Below are positions 1 to 6,894 of a stretch of DNA of 12,358 nt, in pieces. Position numbers and translations under genes: made by a program. Source of the stretch: CAYYNP01 sp964472545. GTDB taxonomy: Bacteria; Planctomycetota; Planctomycetia; Pirellulales; Thermoguttaceae. Below the pieces are notes generated by a model. It did not search any database, was not told the DNA's origin, and saw only the letters and a program-made list of their open reading frames with translations. Each line of letters opens with the position of its first letter. Position 1 is the stretch's first letter. Location of the stretch: the NCBI GenBank assembly GCA_964472545.1, contig CAYYNP010000293.1:1-12358 (forward strand), written 5' to 3'.

Positions 1-9
1 AGGAGATCG

Positions 10-720
10 TCACCTACCCTCCACTTTGTGCCATTTGAGTTGAAACACTACAAAGTGTGTTCCGTCGGCCAGCGTGCCACTCAAGACTCCCCAGTACTGA
101 TGGTGGTCACGGGAGATCTCTTCGTTCAATGCACCTACGCCTACAAGGTAAGGGATATCCAGAAAGCCGCTTACACTTGCGTCACCCACCGTGAAGTCCG
201 TGCCATCTAGGGTGATGATCCCGTTCTCAATGACGCGGAGATTATCAAAGGTACCCCCCGAGACATGAATACGACTATCGTCGTATGCCTGAACGTAATG
301 ATGCGTTCCACCCGTCACTTCTATATGGCCGGTCATGGACCCTAGGATGAAGCGAACACTCGCGTTGTCTGCGACCGTAATCTGGCTGTCGTGAAACGAG
401 ACTACGTCTCCGATTGTGCCACCTCTGACGGCCAATCGGCTATTGTTCCACGCACTCACACGATTGCGTATCTCAGCATCATTGATCGTTACTCTCCCAT
501 TGTGGTAGATATCCAAGTTGTCGTAGATGCTAGCTCCACTTTCTAGTATCAGATGCGTTCCTGGATCCTTGGCCACCGTTGGGTCCACTCTCACGGCATC
601 GTTGATGTAGTAGTCCACAATCTCTGTGTTGCCGGACCTGAAATCCACTGCTCCTTGTGATTCTGACAGTGCCACCGGCAAGAACATGACGGCCAGCAGG
701 ACTCGTGACGTAGGCATCAT
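10..720 (-). CDS. Secreted beta-repeat (beta-helix-like) protein, unknown function
   Basis: A 236-residue protein with an N-terminal signal peptide (about residues 1-24, hydrophobic LLAVMFLPVAL then Ala at 24). The rest is made of short beta-strand repeats rich in Gly, Thr, Asn and Asp, of the type 'ITVADNASV', 'IHVSGGTFDNL', 'ITLDGTDFTV', each about 18-22 residues. This resembles parallel beta-helix surface or exported proteins. The C-terminal part (GVLSGTLADGTHF) resembles the end of planctomycete PEP-CTERM proteins, but no PEP motif, membrane helix or basic tail follows, so it is probably released or has lost its anchor. Two ATG codons lie in tandem; the first at 720 follows a strong AAGGAGG about 6 bases upstream. 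Base composition is visibly AT-richer than in the genes to the right. Function is not recognisable. Confidence 0.72.
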   Translation of the reverse strand: MMPTSRVLLAVMFLPVALSESQGAVDFRSGNTEIVDYYINDAVRVDPTVAKDPGTHLILESGASIYDNLDIYHNGRVTINDAEIRNRVSAWNNSRLAVRGGTIGDVVSFHDSQITVADNASVRFILGSMTGHIEVTGGTHHYVQAYDDSRIHVSGGTFDNLRVIENGIITLDGTDFTVGDASVSGFLDIPYLVGVGALNEEISRDHHQYWGVLSGTLADGTHFVVFQLKWHKVEGR

Positions 721-1149
721 ACTGCCTCCTTTAGTGCGAAAACCTCAACACAATAGTGCTATGTAAAGACGGACCCACTCCGCCTTCAAAGCCAAACGGA
801 AACCTAACCCGCCAACGCACGGATCACTTCGACACGCTAGACGATCGCCACGGGCAATGGCCGCAACGTCAGATTGCGTGTCGGGGGACGCTGCCTCGCA
901 GGGAGGGCCGCAAGAAACGTGATGAAGTGCCTCAAATGGGCAAAAGGAAACGCAGTAACTTACCCCAATATCGCAGCTTTCCCCAGGGTGTCAAGAGGGT
1001 GAGTCTGTGAAGACCAGATTGTGCACCACCCGGAGGAAGGATTGCCTTTGCCTATCTTGACATTTCGGCGCCGAATGGGCGAGGGACCTTTGGCGTGCGG
1101 TGACTTGTCGCCGCTTTCACTTTCATGTTGCGCCGCACGCTCGCCGGCC
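721..1149. other. Stretch without a convincing gene
   Basis: I see no credible gene here. The open frame at 756-1010 (plus) is Arg/Pro/Gln-rich, has no ribosome-binding site and no domain-like pattern. The only structure noted is an 8-bp inverted repeat, GCGTGCGG at 1093-1100 with CCGCACGC at 1133-1140. It sits just past the stop codon of the minus-strand gene 1150-1425 and could form a weak 3' hairpin; no T-tract follows it, so I do not call it a terminator. The right end (721-735) contains the ribosome-binding site of the leftmost gene. Confidence 0.5.
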
Positions 1150-1425
1150 TCAATCGTCTGTGCGTCTTGGCCGCTTTCGAATCAAGTCGATGATGCCCAG
1201 AATTCCACCGATCGTTCCGGAGAGTCGGAGGATGCCTTCCAGGAGGTGCAGTTCTCGCGAGCGGTTGGGCGGAATCGACATCCCACAGATGAAGAGGATG
1301 GCGGCCGCGATGAGGACGGAGTAGCGTGGGCCCTTTTTCGAGAGCACGCAGAACCCGACGACGGCGCAGGTAATCGCGGCGATTGCGATGCCGAGGTAGA
1401 TCTTCCCGGTCGTGTCAATATCCAT
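1150..1425 (-). CDS. Small three-helix inner-membrane protein, unknown function
   Basis: A 91-residue protein with three predicted membrane segments, about residues 8-28, 35-51 and 63-83, and a short basic tail (RKRPRRTDD) that should stay in the cytoplasm. No cofactor or catalytic motif is visible. The start is supported by a purine-rich GGGGGAG about 8 bases upstream of the ATG at 1423-1425. It is 185 bases past the stop of the large gene 1611-5249, on the same strand, but separated by repeat-rich DNA with a possible promoter of its own (TAGAAT at 1447-1452), so it is probably transcribed separately. I do not recognise the family. Confidence 0.66.
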   Translation of the reverse strand: MDIDTTGKIYLGIAIAAITCAVVGFCVLSKKGPRYSVLIAAAILFICGMSIPPNRSRELHLLEGILRLSGTIGGILGIIDLIRKRPRRTDD

Positions 1426-1446
1426 CGCTTGTTCTCCCCCGCGAGT

Positions 1447-1475
1447 ATTCTATCGCATCGGTATTCGAGATGACG
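1447..1475 (-). promoter_or_regulatory. Possible promoter of the small membrane protein gene
   Basis: On the minus strand TAGAAT (1447-1452) fits a -10 box; the hexamer 17 bases upstream (CGTCAT, 1470-1475) is a poor -35. The 11 bases 1451-1461 (tatcgcatcgg on the plus strand) recur exactly at 5324-5334, at the -10 region of the better promoter upstream of 5249. That recurrence is the main reason for listing it. The predicted transcript start would fall very near the ribosome-binding site, which argues against it. Confidence 0.25.
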
Positions 1476-1486
1476 TTGGCCGGTTT

Positions 1487-1603
1487 TCGACGGGAGAAGA
1501 ACCTCTCGACGGGATTACAGGATTGACCGGATCGGTTGCAACGTCTCTTCTCCCATCCTGCAAATCCCGTTATCACGTCAATGCTCCTTCCGGCAAATCC
1601 CGT
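1487..1603. repeat. Interleaved inverted and direct short repeats
   Basis: Several short repeats overlap. GGGAGAAGA (1492-1500) pairs with TCTTCTCCC (1546-1554). ACGGGATTACAGGAT (1509-1523) pairs almost perfectly with ATCCTGCAAATCCCGT (1555-1570). The two pairings are interleaved, so they would form a pseudoknot or exclude each other. TCGACGGGA occurs twice (1487-1495, 1506-1514) and GCAAATCCCGT twice (1560-1570, 1593-1603). The 'ACAGGATTGACCGGAT' wording resembles the dispersed 'acaggattgacaggat' repeats seen in many environmental bacterial genomes. It lies just past the stop of gene 1611-5249 on the minus strand and may help end its transcript, but there is no clear T-tract. Confidence 0.5.
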
Positions 1604-1610
1604 CCTTTTG

Positions 1611-4600
1611 TCAACGTCCCTTACGCGCCTCGAACGTCTCGGCGATCTCCTCCGCCCGCAACGCGCGCCGATAGACCTTCACGTCGGCGATCTGTCCGGT
1701 GACCTGGTAGCTCATCGCGGGGACGGAGTATTGGCCGACGGTCAGCGGGCCGGGGTACGCAGCGCGATTGGGGGAACAATCGACCGCGGCCACCTGTTTG
1801 CCGTCTTGGTAGAGGCAGGCGCGGCGGCCGTTGAACGTGGCGGCCAGGTGGATCCAGCGTCCGGTGGCCGGGCTGCCGCCGTCGCAGCTTACGCCGCCGA
1901 GGTGCCAGCGCCAGCGGCCGCCGTAGCTCTGCAAAAACCAACCGCTCTGCTGGAAGCCGCCGCAGCTCAGGATCACCGGCATTTGGGCCGCCTTGTCGAT
2001 GTAGACGCGGCATTCGACCGAGATCGCTCTGGTCAAGTCGAACTCCGGCAGGTGGCCGAAGGTGGCGTGGCCGACCGAGCCGAGGTCGAGCTTGCCGTCG
2101 GCCGTTTTGGCCCCGCCGTGGAGCTTGCCGGGCACCGTCTTGCCGTCGAGCAATTCACCGACCGGCTTCTCCTCGAACAGGGCCACGAAGACCGGTTCCT
2201 TGATCTCCGGCAGCGGCGTGGCCTCGACGATGTTCGACAGCCCGCTGCGGCGGCCGAGCCGGTCGAGCGAGCGGACCACGTAGACGTACTTTGTGCCCGC
2301 CGTGACGTCGGCGTCGGCGAAGTTTTGGCCCTTTAGAGGCTCGGCATTGAGCTTCGTCTGCTCGGCCGTGCCGGCGACCATCCGCAGGAGGTCGAAGCTC
2401 AGCCCGGCCGTCTCGTCGGCCTGCCAACTCAGGGCGACTTCGCCGGTGAGGCCCCGGGCGCTGAGGTTCGTGGGCACGGCGGGCGGCGGCGGCTCGGGCA
2501 CGTCGACCGAGGTGAAGGCTGGACGGCTCCGCTCGTTGCTCCAGGGCGCCGCGACCACCATCGCGTAGTAGGTCTTGCCGATCTGCGGCATCAGGTCGAC
2601 GAACCGCCCGGCCGTGGTCGTGCCGAGTTGGGTCGCGGCCTTCAGCGTGAAGTCCGGCTGTGTGCCCCGGTGCAGTTCGTAGCGCAGCCCGATCACGTCG
2701 GCGGTCCGCTGCCAGGAGAGTTCCACGGCATGGTCCGGCCGCACGCTGGCCGCGATCACCGGCGGTCGCTCGGGCACGGGCATCGGCGTGATCAGCCGGA
2801 TTTCGCCCGGCGTGATCTCGGCGCCGGGCATATCGACCCGCGGCCTGGCCAGCGCTTCGGCCCGGGCCTGGCGGATGGCGGCGAGCATCGCTTGATAGTG
2901 CTCGTTGTCGGCCGAGGTGAACGACGTGTGTACTTCGCCGCTGGGGTCCCACTCCGGCTGGATGCTCTCGCGGAGCACGTCGGGTGGTTGCACGCCCTGG
3001 TCGATCAGCCGGTAGCCGGTGCGGGCTTTTCGCTGGCGGCAGAATTCGAGCCCCAGACCGCCTTCCGATTTGGCCATCGGCGCCCGCAGGATGCGGCTGT
3101 GCTCGGGCGTTTGCAGGTTGACCCAGTCGTTGCCGACGTGCCCGGCGGCGTGACATTTCGTGCAACCGGCTGCCTGCATCGCCGCGGAGAGCGGCCCGCG
3201 GGTGCCGAGGATGGCGTTGCAGGTGGCGTTTTCGGTGAAGTCCCAGGTGCCGTAGTAGTTCGAATTGGTGTCCATCCAGGCCAGCAGCAGGTCGCGCTCG
3301 GGCTTGGACATCTCGGGGTGTTTTTCCACCAGGATCTCGGCCAACTCGGCCCCGCCGGAGCCGATCGTCCGCGGCGCGAGGATTCGCGAGGTATGCACGC
3401 TGCCGTTGTTGCAGTTGAGGTAGCCGACCAGACGGTGCTTGATGAGCGTCTCGTAGCTGATGTTGAAGGCCCAGGTCCAACCGCCGGAGAAATCGAGCCC
3501 CTGGGCCATCCCCTTCTCGCCGCCGTGGCAACTTACGCAGTACTTGTCGAGCACCGGCTGAACCATGGTGGGATAGTCGACGTAGCCGCTGCCCCACGAT
3601 TCCGGCTCCGCCTTGGCGGGTTCCTCGAGCATGGCCATCGGCATCGCCATCGGCCGATGGGTGGCCGACTGCTTGTTCTCGTGGCAGCCAATGCACGAGC
3701 GTGTCACGCCCGGCGCACCCTGCACAAAAGTCCGCATCCGCTGCACTTCGCGTCCGTCGGCGTCGAGGGCCTCGAAGTAGACCGCCTTGCCCGGGGGAAC
3801 CTCGAAGTACGCCGAGCCGTCGTCATGGACCGGCACGGTGCCGAGGATGTTCTTGACGATATAGGCCCCCTGCCAACTCACCAAGAAGGCCTGGTTCCAC
3901 CAGCGACCGCCCGGCGGCAAGCCGCTAACGCGGGCCGTCTCTTCGACGATCCTCAGCCGCTTGACCGTGCCCGGCTCGATGCCTTCGAGCCCTTGGTGGA
4001 CGTCGACCACCAGAAACCGCCCCGGCTCGACGTCCTCGGCCACCGGATTGCTCAACACCGGCGGCTTTTCGCGCGGCTTGATCAACATCGGCGAATAGCA
4101 GGAGATGCCCTCCGCGGCATGGACCAATTGGCGATGGCCCGCCCGATCGATGATCTGGATCACCCCGGGCTCCTCGGCGTTGTTGGCGATCAGCACCACG
4201 TCTTCCGAGAGCGGCCAGGGGTCGCTCGGCCCGCGGCGCAGCCCTTGATCCATCTCGGTCGGATACTCGGGCGTGAAGTTGGTGCAGGCAGCCAGGTTGT
4301 TTTTGCCCAGCCGGGTGTCGATCATCACAATCGCCCCGACCGACTGGCCGTTGTGGGGCGTGAAGGCGGCCACGATCAGATGGCTGTCGGGCACGGCCCG
4401 GGCGTCGAGCACGGCGGTCGGCTTGGCCAGGTTGTTCGCAAACACGGCCTCCTCCATCCGTCCGCCGGCCGTGCCGAGACCCGGCGTCATAGCCCAGAGG
4501 CTTTGCATGTAGAGGGCCGTCTTGTCGACGTATTCCCAACGGCCGTACATCAACCGCCCGTCGTTCATCACCGCCGGGTCGAATTCCGTGACGTTGTTGG

Positions 4601-5249
4601 CCGAGAGCGGTCGCACGTTACTGCCGTCGGCGTCCATCACGTGCAGCGTATCGACGCCCGAGTTGAAACACGGCACCAGCGAACCGGGCCGCGTGGAGGT
4701 GAAGGCGATGCGTCCGTCGGGCAGGTAGCACGGCGTGATGTCGTGATGCCCGGCCCCGATCCGCCGCGTGTCGGGCTTCACCTCGCAGTCGCAGGGGAAC
4801 GTCAACTGCTTGAGCCCTGTCCCGTCTATACCGATCTCGTAGAGACTCGTCGGGCCGTTGGCCTCGCCCTTGTGGGCGAACACGATCCGTTTGGCGTCCC
4901 AGGAGAGGTCCGGGTCGCGATAGACGCCCGGTCCGAGCGTCTCCGGCGTGTTCGGATCGATGATCGCACGCCCCTTGTGCTTCTCCGGCTCGTCCCCGGG
5001 ATTCTCGACCACGTAGATCCCCCCGCCGGGATGCCAGGTGATGTAGTCGTCGTAGATGTGGCCGGCCATGTAGGCGTGCCGCTTGACGAACAGCATCGGG
5101 GCGTCGAGCAGGCGGCGAAGATCGGGTGCGTCGTCGCCGTCTTCGCGGAGCGTTTCGGCAAAGAGCGACGGCGAGCCCGCCGACAGAAGGCAGATCGCTG
5201 CCACCAGCAGAAGCCAAACGGGCAGAAACAGTCTACGGGGCCGCATCAT
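1611..5249 (-). CDS. Secreted multi-domain c-type cytochrome, hydrazine-synthase-alpha-like, with FN3 and LamG domains
   Basis: A 1212-residue exported protein. A signal peptide spans residues 1-31 (basic start, hydrophobic PVWLLLVAAICLLSAG, then SLFA). Residues about 50-450 hold beta-propeller repeats of the PD40/TolB type (e.g. DPDLSWDAKRIVF near 112, LPDGRIAFTSTRPGS near 175). A region like the middle domain of hydrazine synthase alpha follows, with heme c site CIGCH (519-523), then CVSCH (571-575) and CTKCH (696-700). Two fibronectin type III-like domains (about 828-920 and 925-1011) and a C-terminal LamG/concanavalin-like domain (about 1013-1212) complete it. Relatives are frequent in Planctomycetes that do not perform anammox, so hydrazine synthesis should not be inferred. 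A periplasmic or surface role in electron transfer or binding to a polymer is plausible but unproven. The first of two tandem ATGs is preceded by GAAAGGAG (5256-5263). The gene appears monocistronic. Anammox HZS-alpha is shorter, has two hemes and lacks the FN3/LamG tail. Confidence 0.88.
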   Translation of the reverse strand: MMRPRRLFLPVWLLLVAAICLLSAGSPSLFAETLREDGDDAPDLRRLLDAPMLFVKRHAYMAGHIYDDYITWHPGGGIYVVENPGDEPEKHKGRAIIDPNTPETLGPGVYRDPDLSWDAKRIVFAHKGEANGPTSLYEIGIDGTGLKQLTFPCDCEVKPDTRRIGAGHHDITPCYLPDGRIAFTSTRPGSLVPCFNSGVDTLHVMDADGSNVRPLSANNVTEFDPAVMNDGRLMYGRWEYVDKTALYMQSLWAMTPGLGTAGGRMEEAVFANNLAKPTAVLDARAVPDSHLIVAAFTPHNGQSVGAIVMIDTRLGKNNLAACTNFTPEYPTEMDQGLRRGPSDPWPLSEDVVLIANNAEEPGVIQIIDRAGHRQLVHAAEGISCYSPMLIKPREKPPVLSNPVAEDVEPGRFLVVDVHQGLEGIEPGTVKRLRIVEETARVSGLPPGGRWWNQAFLVSWQGAYIVKNILGTVPVHDDGSAYFEVPPGKAVYFEALDADGREVQRMRTFVQGAPGVTRSCIGCHENKQSATHRPMAMPMAMLEEPAKAEPESWGSGYVDYPTMVQPVLDKYCVSCHGGEKGMAQGLDFSGGWTWAFNISYETLIKHRLVGYLNCNNGSVHTSRILAPRTIGSGGAELAEILVEKHPEMSKPERDLLLAWMDTNSNYYGTWDFTENATCNAILGTRGPLSAAMQAAGCTKCHAAGHVGNDWVNLQTPEHSRILRAPMAKSEGGLGLEFCRQRKARTGYRLIDQGVQPPDVLRESIQPEWDPSGEVHTSFTSADNEHYQAMLAAIRQARAEALARPRVDMPGAEITPGEIRLITPMPVPERPPVIAASVRPDHAVELSWQRTADVIGLRYELHRGTQPDFTLKAATQLGTTTAGRFVDLMPQIGKTYYAMVVAAPWSNERSRPAFTSVDVPEPPPPAVPTNLSARGLTGEVALSWQADETAGLSFDLLRMVAGTAEQTKLNAEPLKGQNFADADVTAGTKYVYVVRSLDRLGRRSGLSNIVEATPLPEIKEPVFVALFEEKPVGELLDGKTVPGKLHGGAKTADGKLDLGSVGHATFGHLPEFDLTRAISVECRVYIDKAAQMPVILSCGGFQQSGWFLQSYGGRWRWHLGGVSCDGGSPATGRWIHLAATFNGRRACLYQDGKQVAAVDCSPNRAAYPGPLTVGQYSVPAMSYQVTGQIADVKVYRRALRAEEIAETFEARKGR

Positions 5250-5267
5250 GAAACGCTCCTTTCAGAG

Positions 5268-5289
5268 TTATCCCTTCGTTATCCCTTCG
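5268..5289. repeat. Tandem duplication of an 11-bp unit
   Basis: TTATCCCTTCG occurs twice head to tail (5268-5278 and 5279-5289). It lies in the 5' leader of the minus-strand gene that starts at 5249, just upstream of its ribosome-binding site. It is probably a small replication-slippage duplication; a regulatory role is possible but not shown. Confidence 0.7.
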
Positions 5290-5321
5290 AGAGGGGGGCA
5301 GACGATCCGATACTGGCGTTC

Positions 5322-5351
5322 ATTATCGCATCGGATGCTGCTAGAATTCAA
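5322..5351 (-). promoter_or_regulatory. Sigma70-type promoter of the large cytochrome gene
   Basis: Reading the minus strand, TTGAAT (5351-5346) and GATAAT (5327-5322) are separated by 18 bases, a good match to the housekeeping -35/-10 pattern. The transcript would start near 5315, giving a leader of about 65 bases before the ATG at 5249, which includes the tandem TTATCCCTTCG units and the GAAAGGAG ribosome-binding site. The 11 bases at 5324-5334 also occur upstream of gene 1150-1425. Confidence 0.5.
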
Positions 5352-5380
5352 GATGAGCCGCCTCGAATCTTGGTGGGTGG

Positions 5381-5442
5381 CCCCAACGCTTTTCCGCAAC
5401 CGGCATGGCCACTGATGTCGCTTCGCCGGAAAAGCGTCGGGG
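5381..5442. repeat. 16-bp inverted repeat in the divergent intergenic region
   Basis: The left arm (5381-5396, CCCCAACGCTTTTCCG) and right arm (5427-5442, CGGAAAAGCGTCGGGG) match at 15 of 16 positions around a 30-base loop. It lies between the divergent genes 1611-5249 and 5589-6716. As it is upstream of both, a terminator role is unlikely; it may be a dispersed palindromic repeat or a protein-binding site. The remaining DNA between 5250 and 5588 shows no gene. Confidence 0.6.
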
Positions 5443-5588
5443 TTGCGCAGCGACGGGAGGTTCCGTTCTCGATCGTACGCCTCTTGTGGCGGCGCCACCC
5501 GGACACTCTTGTGAAGAAGTCTCCCCGGATGGTGGGGCTTTCCGCTCAAGAGTTGGCCGAGCCACCCACCTGCGGATAGGAGGCCGTC

Positions 5589-6716
5589 ATGGGTCGCATT
5601 CTGCCGACAGTTCTTGTCTGTTGCCTGGCGTTGTGTGCCGCCACAGCCAACACAGCGGCCGAGGCCGGCGAGAAGGTCGTGCTGCGGGCGAGTAACGGGT
5701 CGTTTTTGCGTGCCGACGACCAGGGCTCCTTGCGGGCCGATCGGCTTTTCCCTTCGGCGAGCGAGACCTTCGAGATGCATCTGCTCGGTGACGGCCGGCT
5801 TGCCCTGAAGGCCCCCGGCGGCCAATGGCTGGCGGCCGTGGACGGCGACGTGCCGACGCTGCGAATCGACCGTGCCGCCCAGCAGCCGGGCGATCGCCAT
5901 ACGTTCGTGCGGATCTTAACCGACGACGACCGCGTGGCATTGCGCGTAAGCGACGGCAGCGGCTTCGTGCGTTTTGTCCTCCAACCGGCGAAACCCGCCA
6001 CGCCGCCGTCGCCCGGCCAACCTGCGCCGGAAGAGACGATCGAGATCTTCCGTGCCGCCGAGATTCCCACGGCCGGCCGCGCGATGTTGACCACGCTGAT
6101 CCGCGGCCTGGTGATTGAGGAGATCGAAAACGAGGAGTACGACAAGACGCGCACGCGGAAGATCCAGAAGTACATCGAGTTGCCGGCTCCCACGTTCCGC
6201 GAGCCGGGCCGTAAGAAGAAACATCGGATACTCAGCACGGAACAGCAGTATCGCGTCCGTGCGCGGCTCAGCGGCGAGCCGACCATCGAGATCACCCATA
6301 TGCCGTATCTCAAGAGCCGCACCCGCAGCGGCAGCAGCCTGTTGATGTTCGTGGTCCACGCGGTGGTGCCGGTCCGAGGGCACGTGCGTTACCAGATTCC
6401 CAAGGTGCTCAGTGCGTCGACCGGATTCGAGACGGTGGTCGAGTTGGATCTGGTGGGCGAGGTCCGGGCGGAGAAGTCCGACGAGAAACTCACGGTCAAT
6501 CCGCCGGAAGTGCTCAGCATGCAAGCCCGCATGCGGTCGCTCGACCTCTCCAACGACCTGCTGCAAGTCGCCCGCCGCCAGATCGAGGACCTGTTGAACC
6601 ACGAGATCCGCGACCGCAACGCCAAAATCCTCGCCAAAGCCAACAAGGCGGTGCAGAAGGAGGTGGAGACCCGGGAGTTTGAGCATCCGGTGTTGCGGTA
6701 CTTGATATTGCCGTGA
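5589..6716 (+). CDS. Secreted protein with beta-trefoil-like N-terminus, unknown function
   Basis: A 375-residue protein with a signal peptide (about residues 1-24, PTVLVCCLALCAATA). Residues about 28-131 contain repeated units of the kind 'VVLRASNGSFLRAD', 'LALKAPGGQWLAA' and 'VALRVSDGSGFVRF', which resemble the actin-crosslinking/fascin beta-trefoil fold. A Pro-rich linker follows (about 132-151). The C-terminal domain (about 152-375) is not recognised: it has a charged segment with a run of basic residues near 210, beta-rich stretches, and a charged helical end (about 325-365) that could form a coiled coil. The start is supported by GGATAGGAGG about 6 bases upstream. It diverges from the large cytochrome gene and converges with the DsrK-type gene. 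A periplasmic or surface binding role is only an inference. Confidence 0.78.
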   Translation: MGRILPTVLVCCLALCAATANTAAEAGEKVVLRASNGSFLRADDQGSLRADRLFPSASETFEMHLLGDGRLALKAPGGQWLAAVDGDVPTLRIDRAAQQPGDRHTFVRILTDDDRVALRVSDGSGFVRFVLQPAKPATPPSPGQPAPEETIEIFRAAEIPTAGRAMLTTLIRGLVIEEIENEEYDKTRTRKIQKYIELPAPTFREPGRKKKHRILSTEQQYRVRARLSGEPTIEITHMPYLKSRTRSGSSLLMFVVHAVVPVRGHVRYQIPKVLSASTGFETVVELDLVGEVRAEKSDEKLTVNPPEVLSMQARMRSLDLSNDLLQVARRQIEDLLNHEIRDRNAKILAKANKAVQKEVETREFEHPVLRYLILP

Positions 6717-6727
6717 GGGGAATCGGT

Positions 6728-6804
6728 GGGTGGCCGGGGCAAAGCGCAGTGGTGCCCCGGTAGCAGACAACTGGGGCACCGCTGCGCTTGGCCCCAGCCA
6801 CCCC
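6728..6804. repeat. Intergenic palindromic repeat, copy 1 (complete)
   Basis: A near-perfect inverted repeat of about 33-base arms around a loop of about 10 bases: GGGTGGCCGGGGCAAAGCGC on the left, matched by GCGCTTGGCCCCAGCCACCC on the right, with inner arms GGTGCCCC (6751-6758) and GGGGCACC (6773-6780). Related copies lie at 11440-11580 and 12273-12358. It begins 12 bases after the stop of gene 5589-6716, between convergent genes, and its RNA would fold into a very stable hairpin that could protect or end transcripts from both sides. There is no transposase and no obvious target duplication. It looks like a dispersed REP- or MITE-like element. Confidence 0.85.
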
Positions 6805-6821
6805 TCTGGGGAAGAACAACG

Positions 6822-6859
6822 AAAAAACGCCACCGGCCGACGAGCAGCCAGTGGCGTTT
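6822..6859 (-). terminator. Intrinsic terminator of the dsrC-dsrM-dsrK-like operon
   Basis: On the minus strand AAACGCCAC (6859-6851) pairs perfectly with GTGGCGTTT (6833-6825), with two more G-C pairs inside after one mismatch. The descending arm runs into six T residues (6827-6822). This is the classic stem plus T-tract. It lies about 36 bases after the stop codon of the DsrK-type gene (6895), the last gene of the minus-strand operon. Confidence 0.85.
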
Positions 6860-6894
6860 GTACTGATAGACTCGGTTGCTGTCACGGCGCCCGA

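Noticed and set aside
756..1010. An 84-codon plus-strand frame in the gene-free stretch
   Set aside because: No ribosome-binding site, unnatural composition and no hydrophobic or conserved pattern.
2155..3696. A 513-codon minus-strand frame
   Set aside because: Same-strand out-of-frame shadow of the cytochrome gene, rich in Arg/Gly/Pro/Ala without structure.
1611..5249. True hydrazine synthase subunit (anammox)
   Set aside because: No beta/gamma subunit gene, no hydroxylamine/hydrazine oxidoreductase gene, and extra FN3/LamG domains and a third heme site; similarity is at family level only.
2628..5579. A 983-codon open frame on the plus strand
   Set aside because: It lies antisense to the large cytochrome gene, its translation is Arg/His/Gly/Val-rich with no domain pattern, and such long mirror frames are expected opposite GC-rich genes.
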